Shown piece by piece: positions 60,940-64,000 of a DNA stretch of 64,000 bases. The stretch lies in NCBI GenBank assembly GCA_039197065.1, contig JBCCUL010000007.1:62001-126000 (forward strand), written 5' to 3'. Under the pieces are notes generated by a model. It was given only the letters and a program-made list of their open reading frames with translations. It did no database searches and had not been told where the DNA came from. Every line of letters starts with the position of its first letter. The stretch's first letter is position 1. A program made the position numbers and the translations under genes. The stretch is from JANQPX01 sp039197065. GTDB lineage: Bacteria > Pseudomonadota > Alphaproteobacteria > Geminicoccales > Geminicoccaceae.

Positions 60940-62552
60940 AGTTCGGCGTCATGCCGCTCAATGAAGCGGAGGGCGCGTTCCTCGCCCATTCCGTGCGGGC
61001 GGACGATGTCGTCCTCAAAAAGGGCCGGGTTCTGGATTCGGGCGATATCGACCGGCTGCGCCAAGCCGGTGTCTCAAGCGTAACCGCGGCGCGCCTCGCT
61101 CCAGATGATGTCGCCGAAGATGACGCAGCCGCGCGGATCGCCGCCGCTGCCATGGGAGACGACATCGAGGCACGGGCGCCGTTCACGGGGCGGGTCAATC
61201 TCTTTTCGGCGAAACCAGGCCTCCTCCTGCTGGATCACGACAAGATCGACGCCCTGAACCGGATCGATGAAGCGATCACGATCGCCACGCTTCCGCCTTT
61301 TTCCGATGTGCATCAGGGCCAGATGGTGGCGACGATCAAGATCATCCCCTTTGCCGTCGGCAAGGCCGAACTGGATCGGGTCCTTGGCCTCGCCGATGAC
61401 GCCGAACAAGGCTTGGTGCGCCTCGCCCCCTACCGCGCCCTGGAGGTCCAGCTCATTCAGACCCGCCTGGCGAGCGTCAAATCCAGCGTTCTCGACAAGA
61501 CCGTGGGCGTGACCGCCAGCCGGGTTAGCGCGCTCGGGGGACGGCTGATCGGCGAAAGTCGCGCGGCGCATGAGGTGGAGGCGTTGGCGGAACGGCTCAA
61601 ATCAGCCAATGGCGACATCATCCTGATTGCCGGTGCCTCTGCGATCACGGATCGGCGGGACGTCCTGCCTGCGGCCATCGAAGCGGCCGGCGGTGAGATC
61701 ATCCACCTCGGCATGCCGGTCGATCCCGGCAATCTCCTGTTGCTCGCCTCGCTCAATGGACGGTCGGTGCTCGGCCTTCCCGGCTGCGCGCGCTCGCCCA
61801 AACCCAACGGGTTCGACTGGGTGCTGCAGCGCCTCTTCGCCGATCTCGAGGTGACCGATCAGGACATCATGGGCATGGGCGTCGGCGGACTCCTGAACGA
61901 GATCGAGAGCCGACCGCAGCCGAGAAATCGACGACCATCGGCGGGAGAGAAGATGCCTGATCGAAAGACGGTCACAGGCCTCGTGCTGGCGGCAGGACGC
62001 TCGACCCGCATGGGTCGGGACAACAAACTCCTGGCTGAGATCGACAGTAAGCCCATGCTCCTTCATGCCGTCGACGCAATGATTGCCTCCCGCGCCGATC
62101 CCGTGATCGTGGTAACCGGTCATGAGGCGGATGCCGTGAAGGCGGCGATCGATGATCGAAGCGTCCAGGTCGTTCACAACCCGGATTATGCGGACGGGCT
62201 CAGCACATCGCTTGCCGCCGGGCTGGAAGCCTTGCCGGAGAACGCAGCCGGCGTCCTGATCGGGCTCGGCGACATGCCACGCATCCAATCTGCGGACATT
62301 GATCGGCTGATCGCCGCCTTCAATCCGGCCGAGGGGCGTGCGATCTGCGTGCCGACGGTCGCGGGCAAGCGCGGCAATCCCGTCCTGTTCGCAACCGAGT
62401 TTCTCCCGGAGATGCGCGATGTCGAAGGCGATGTCGGCGCCCGTCATCTGATCGGCGCGCATCATGATCGGGTCTGCGAGGTCGAGATGGACGATGATGC
62501 CGCCCTGATCGATGTCGATACCAAAGACGCCCTGGCGGCGCTTCGCCGATGA
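60936..62552 (+). CDS. Molybdopterin-binding domain fused to MocA-type cytidylyltransferase
   Basis: The 538-residue protein joins two domains. Residues 1-330 are a MoeA/CinA-like molybdopterin-binding region (FGVMPLNEAEGAFLAHSVRA, KTVGVTASRV-like DKTVGVTASRV, GASAITDRRDVLPAAIEAAGG). Residues 344-538 are a nucleotidyltransferase with GLVLAAGRSTRMGRDNKLL and GLGDMPRI, like MocA, which makes molybdopterin cytosine dinucleotide. That is the cofactor form used by CoxL-type hydroxylases. This fused form is known in alphaproteobacteria. It overlaps both neighbours by ATGA. Confidence 0.88.
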   Translation: MKFGVMPLNEAEGAFLAHSVRADDVVLKKGRVLDSGDIDRLRQAGVSSVTAARLAPDDVAEDDAAARIAAAAMGDDIEARAPFTGRVNLFSAKPGLLLLDHDKIDALNRIDEAITIATLPPFSDVHQGQMVATIKIIPFAVGKAELDRVLGLADDAEQGLVRLAPYRALEVQLIQTRLASVKSSVLDKTVGVTASRVSALGGRLIGESRAAHEVEALAERLKSANGDIILIAGASAITDRRDVLPAAIEAAGGEIIHLGMPVDPGNLLLLASLNGRSVLGLPGCARSPKPNGFDWVLQRLFADLEVTDQDIMGMGVGGLLNEIESRPQPRNRRPSAGEKMPDRKTVTGLVLAAGRSTRMGRDNKLLAEIDSKPMLLHAVDAMIASRADPVIVVTGHEADAVKAAIDDRSVQVVHNPDYADGLSTSLAAGLEALPENAAGVLIGLGDMPRIQSADIDRLIAAFNPAEGRAICVPTVAGKRGNPVLFATEFLPEMRDVEGDVGARHLIGAHHDRVCEVEMDDDAALIDVDTKDALAALRR

Positions 62553-62971
62553 GCGTCGATCTTTATCAGCAGGCGATCGTCGCGCTTGCCAAACGCGCCC
62601 GCGAGCAGCCGCGCCTGGAAGCGCCCGATCGCAGCGTCACGGTCGACAATCCCCTTTGCGGCGATCGCATCACCATCGATCTTACCCTGGACGGCGATCT
62701 CGTCGACAAGGTCGGCCACAAGACCAGGGGCTGCCTTCTATGCGAGGCTGCTGCCTGCCTGATTACGGATCATGCGCCCGGTGACGCCCAAGGCGATCTG
62801 CAGGCGAAGGCTGAGAAGCTGATCGGGTCCTTCAGCGACGAAGATCAGTCATTGGCGGAACTCTGGCCCGGTCTCGAGACCCTGGCGCCGGCGCGCAACT
62901 ACAAGAGCCGTCATCAATGCGTCACCCTGCCCTTTCAAGCCCTGACGAAAGCACTGGCGGACGATTCCTGA
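62549..62971 (+). CDS. IscU/SufU-like iron-sulfur cluster scaffold
   Basis: A 140-residue scaffold with all three cysteine positions: NPLCGD (about 32-37), GCLLCEAAA (about 60-68) and SRHQCVTLPFQAL near the end. The Asp in NPLCGD, which regulates cluster release, is present. Its overlap with the molybdenum genes suggests a dedicated scaffold for the [2Fe-2S] clusters of a molybdenum hydroxylase rather than general Fe-S assembly. The next gene converges with it 21 bases on. Confidence 0.85.
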   Translation: MSVDLYQQAIVALAKRAREQPRLEAPDRSVTVDNPLCGDRITIDLTLDGDLVDKVGHKTRGCLLCEAAACLITDHAPGDAQGDLQAKAEKLIGSFSDEDQSLAELWPGLETLAPARNYKSRHQCVTLPFQALTKALADDS

Positions 62972-62992
62972 GGCGATCCGGCGTTAAACGGA

Positions 62993-63757
62993 TCAAACCA
63001 AGATGCCGCGCGCGATCAGATGGAGGCCGTTCAGGAAAAGCGCGATCATGATGACCCGGCTGAAGCGTTCCTCTGGAATTCGGTGGCGGTAGTGGTTGCC
63101 GAGGATCAAGCCCGCGAACATCGGGACGAGGGCGATCGCCGAGGTCACCACCTGACTGCCGGCGAGGATCTGATGGCCCGCCATGTAGATCGCGATGCTG
63201 GCGGTGATGATCAGGAAGGAGATGCCCATCGCCTGGACCAGCACGTCCCGCTTCAGGCCAAGCGCCTGCAGATAGAGGATGCCGGGGATGATGAAGACGC
63301 CGGTCATCCCGAACATCACGCCGCCAAAGCCACCGGCGATCGGGCTGTACCAACGCTCGCGCTCAGGGGCCGGCGGGGAGAATTTCCGGCCGGTCAGATT
63401 GAGGCCGGTATAGATGCAAAGCACGATCCCGAGCACGCCGAGCAGCAGTTCGTCCTTGCCACCTGCGAGAATCCAAACACCGATCCCCACGCCGGCCACC
63501 GCCAGCAGGAAGAACGCCCAGAAGCGCTTGAGCAGTTGCAGTAAAGCGCCACCTACCAGCCCCTGCCAGATATTGGCGCAAAAGCTCGGCAGCAGCATGA
63601 AGCCGATGGCTTCCTTCAGGCCGAGCGGGGCGGCGAGCACGCCGAGCACGATAGTCGGCAGGCCGAGGCCGAGCGTGCCTTTGACCAGCCCCGCCACGAA
63701 GAAAGTCCCCGAGATCAGGAGGATCATGTCGACGGATGGCAACGCCCAGTCGGTCAA
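62993..63757 (-). CDS. TauE/SafE family sulfite/organosulfonate exporter
   Basis: A 254-residue protein with eight hydrophobic segments and two duplicated motifs: FFVAGLVKGTLGLGLPTIVLGVL in the first half and GGFGGVMFGMTGVFIIPGILYL in the second. The start at TTG 63757 overlaps the stop of the upstream gene; ATG 63727 is an alternative that removes 10 residues. It exports sulfite or a small organic acid. It is co-transcribed with the membrane gene to the right. Confidence 0.88.
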   Translation of the reverse strand: MTDWALPSVDMILLISGTFFVAGLVKGTLGLGLPTIVLGVLAAPLGLKEAIGFMLLPSFCANIWQGLVGGALLQLLKRFWAFFLLAVAGVGIGVWILAGGKDELLLGVLGIVLCIYTGLNLTGRKFSPPAPERERWYSPIAGGFGGVMFGMTGVFIIPGILYLQALGLKRDVLVQAMGISFLIITASIAIYMAGHQILAGSQVVTSAIALVPMFAGLILGNHYRHRIPEERFSRVIMIALFLNGLHLIARGILV

Positions 63758-64000
63758 ACGGCCGAGTCAGCCGGTGCACCGGCATCCTTAAGGCGGCGGA
63801 ACACAAGAAAGCAGCCGATGAGGAAGCAGACGGCGCCGATCATGGGTCGTATGACGCCGCCCATCATGACGAATGGCAAGGTCACGGCGATCAGCACGGC
63901 CGGCAGATAGAACTTTGTCCAACCAGCACCCGCGACGCGCGCGTTTTGGAAGTATGGGAAGGCTGCGGAGAAAATCGCGATGGTCAGGAAGAAGAGCGAC
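63754..64000 (-). CDS. Unknown membrane protein (partial, C-terminal)
   Basis: The gene runs off the right edge. The last 81 residues include two or three hydrophobic segments (FLTIAIFSAAFPYF, FYLPAVLIAVTLPFVMMGGV, PMIGAVCFLIGCFLVF) and end with a short polar tail (RRLKDAGAPADSAV). Its stop overlaps the TTG of the TauE gene by two bases. I do not recognise the family. Confidence 0.6.
   Translation of the reverse strand, partial: SLFFLTIAIFSAAFPYFQNARVAGAGWTKFYLPAVLIAVTLPFVMMGGVIRPMIGAVCFLIGCFLVFRRLKDAGAPADSAV

Overview
The window is high-GC alphaproteobacterial chromosome, most likely from the order Hyphomicrobiales (Rhizobiales). The reasons are codon use, the mixture of TRAP and Liv-type importers, a Mo-hydroxylase gene set with CoxD/CoxE and XdhC maturation genes, and an intergenic palindrome near 34.8 kb that resembles repeats common in that order. 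I see no rRNA, tRNA, CRISPR array, insertion sequence, integrase or phage gene. Almost every gene is intact.

Region 1 (1-17.75 kb, all + strand, mostly overlapping or nearly touching genes) looks like one catabolic island. It holds the end of a Liv-type ABC importer, an ATPase fused to a Tm-1-like (UPF0261) domain, a TIM-barrel phosphoenolpyruvate-hydrolase-family protein, a giant flotillin, two SRPBCC proteins, a three-cofactor molybdenum hydroxylase (FAD, Fe-S and a large subunit encoded by two genes), its MoxR and VWA maturation factors, and four hydrolytic enzymes (amidohydrolase, metallo-beta-lactamase lactonase, SMP-30 lactonase fused to an isochorismatase fold). The order suggests uptake, hydroxylation and ring opening of a heterocyclic or aromatic compound. 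The substrate cannot be read from the sequence. This is the best candidate for an undescribed system: the flotillin carries 35 consecutive 11-residue repeats, and three proteins carry long low-complexity linkers at domain boundaries.

Region 2 (17.8-28 kb) is an exopolysaccharide locus with a tyrosine autokinase, an XrtA-type chain-length protein, an export lipoprotein and three glycosyltransferases. A Nit-type amidase and a lipoprotein with 23-residue repeats interrupt it. Region 3 (28.3-34.6 kb) holds a TTG-started cytochrome c with a PQQ-type sugar dehydrogenase, then eboF/eboE/eboD-type genes without eboA, eboB or eboC, then a TMEM220 protein. Region 4 (34.8-39.6 kb) is the PrkA / DUF444 / SpoVR stress operon.

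Region 5 (40.5-47.4 kb) is mainly housekeeping: SMP-30, a PNPOx-type flavoprotein, inositol monophosphatase, EF-P, a ThiE-like protein, class I aldolase, a metallophosphoesterase and GNAT. Region 6 (47.4-52.2 kb) pairs an F420-type luciferase-like enzyme with CofC and a TRAP transporter that ends in a clear terminator. Region 7 (52.2-59.9 kb) carries a Sel1 lipoprotein, purB, an FAD amine oxidase, two sulfotransferases and a nitroreductase. Region 8 (60.2-63 kb) is a second molybdenum locus (XdhC, a MoeA-like/MocA fusion, an IscU-like scaffold) that could serve the hydroxylase of region 1. A TauE exporter and a partial membrane protein close the window.
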